Source: Treponema sp. (GTDB lineage: Bacteria > Spirochaetota > Spirochaetia > Treponematales > Breznakiellaceae). Taken from it: a stretch of DNA of 5,278 bases. Below the pieces are notes generated by a model. That model saw only the letters and a program-made list of their open reading frames with translations, had not been told where the DNA came from and made no database searches. How positions within the stretch are numbered: the first letter of the stretch is position 1; every line of letters begins with the position of its first letter. The stretch lies in the NCBI GenBank assembly GCA_031271075.1, contig JAISWN010000204.1:1-5278 (forward strand), in the 5' to 3' direction. The translations under genes were made by a program, and so were the position numbers. Of the stretch, positions 4,595 through 5,278 are shown piece after piece.

Positions 4595-5278
4595 CCGCGG
4601 TTGTAGTCGCCTGTCCGGCTGCCTGTTCAGTCGTCTCTCCAGTCGCCTGTCCGGCTGCCTGTTCAGTCGTCTGTCCGGCTGCCTGTTCAGTCGCCTGTCC
4701 GGCTGCCTGCCCAGTCGTCTGCCCGGCTGCCTGTTCAGGAGCCTGCCCCTCCTGGCCCTGTTCTTTGCCGCCTGCGCCGGCGCCCCGAAGCCCCTGGACA
4801 TCCCCCTGGAAAGCGGCTTCCCCCTGGATGCCGGCGGCCGGGCATATATGTATGTTGATGTGGAAAAGGCCCGCCCGGCGCTGGACAAAATCAGCTTTGC
4901 CGGGCTAAGCCGGTCCGACACGGCCATGATCCTCGATAGGACCAGCTACGCGGTGGCGGGTTTCTACCCCCCGGAAAGCGGGAAGACCGCCCAGTTTTCC
5001 GCCTGGGGCCGCTACCCCAGCGGCAGGGCGGGTTTCGCCCTGGGGACAAGCAGGGACTGGAAAAGGCTGAAATCGGAAAACCGGCAGCGCTTCTGGTACT
5101 CCGCCCCTGCCGGCGCCTCGGTAGCCCTCAACGCTGACCGGGCCTTTGCCGCCCTTTCGCCCCCTGCCGTCCCGGGACTCAAAGTCTCCGCCAAAGCCCC
5201 CAGCCCTTTCGCCCTTCCCCCGGGAACCCCCCTCCCCGAAGGTTTCACCGAATTCCGCCGGGACGCGGCCCTGGCCTT
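4581..5278 (+). CDS. TP0453-like membrane lipoprotein, 3' end cut by the window
   Basis: Starts at TTG 4581 (MKKFSRG), overlapping the ileS end by 14 bases. A TGA at 4575-4577 is in frame upstream and no other ATG, GTG or TTG precedes the lipobox, so this start is nearly forced. GGTGA (4573-4577) lies only 3 bases away, so coupling to ileS termination is likely. The product has a basic N-terminus, a repeat-rich segment (residues 10-53), a hydrophobic core LPLLALFFAA and a lipobox Cys65, so it should be a lipoprotein. The mature part (about 168 residues seen) includes AYMYVDVEKA, ILDRTSYAVAGFY and FSAWGRYPSGRAGFALGTSRDW. From memory, this aligns with T. pallidum TP0453 (an inner-leaflet outer membrane lipoprotein that perturbs membranes) around VDRTTAVYGAFF and GSGSYPYAF, and TP0453 also follows ileS. 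The 64-residue leader is much longer than usual. Confidence 0.85.
   Translation, partial: MKKFSRGCSRLSGCLFSRLSSRLSGCLFSRLSGCLFSRLSGCLPSRLPGCLFRSLPLLALFFAACAGAPKPLDIPLESGFPLDAGGRAYMYVDVEKARPALDKISFAGLSRSDTAMILDRTSYAVAGFYPPESGKTAQFSAWGRYPSGRAGFALGTSRDWKRLKSENRQRFWYSAPAGASVALNADRAFAALSPPAVPGLKVSAKAPSPFALPPGTPLPEGFTEFRRDAALA
4608..4739 (+). repeat. Tandem repeat in the lipoprotein signal region (11 x 12 bases; 24-base higher unit)
   Basis: Five 24-base units (4608-4631, 4644-4667, 4668-4691, 4692-4715, 4716-4739) and one 12-base half unit (4632-4643) fill 132 bases without gaps. The 24-base unit is itself two related 12-mers, CGCCTGTCCGGC and TGCCTGTTCAGT, that differ mainly by transitions. The first codon alternates CGC and CGT from unit to unit, which suggests amplification in 48-base steps. 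The protein reads (R/C)-L-x-x eleven times, most often RLSGCLFS. Every change in copy number by 12 bases keeps the frame. Confidence 0.92.

Noticed and set aside
1844..4927. A 1,027-codon open frame on the minus strand
   Set aside because: It lies antisense to ileS and the lipoprotein gene. Its openness follows from the strong GC bias at third codon positions, and the protein has no recognisable domain, whereas the plus strand encodes a complete IleRS.

Overview
The window looks like chromosomal DNA of a GC-rich spirochaete, most likely a Treponema of the termite-gut type. Three things point there: a eukaryal-like (type 2) isoleucyl-tRNA synthetase starting MYKAVDPKVNF, a Treponema-style lipoprotein directly behind it, and a gene order (ileS followed by a TP0453-like lipoprotein) that matches what I recall of T. 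pallidum TP0452-TP0453. The species is inferred, not proven.

Layout. Positions 1-292 hold two complex palindromes, an 8-base G tract and a minus-strand frame that is open from an ATG at 292 to the left edge; whether it is a gene is uncertain. Positions 293-465 are an AT-rich intergenic stretch between that frame and a plus-strand gene at 466-900, which encodes a small clan AA (retropepsin-like) aspartic protease. The leader, ribosome binding site and GTG start of the protease gene are repeated nearly intact at 919-986, where the copy opens only a 9-codon frame. ileS runs from 1136 to 4594. A lipoprotein gene starts at a TTG inside the end of ileS (4581) and leaves the window at the right edge.

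How the genes relate. ileS and the lipoprotein overlap by 14 bases, so they are probably co-transcribed and perhaps translationally coupled. The protease reads in the same direction but is separated from ileS by 235 bases and has no evident functional link to it.

The most striking feature is repeated structure inside coding DNA. ileS carries two in-frame, Pro/Gly/Ala-rich insertions made almost entirely of consecutive DNA hairpins. One is in the CP1 editing domain and the other lies between two cysteines of a zinc knuckle. The lipoprotein's signal region carries eleven 12-base repeats ahead of its lipobox. The left-edge frame also reads through two nested palindromes. Together these resemble the protein-embedded palindromic elements known from Rickettsia, and would be a comparable, possibly undescribed, class here.
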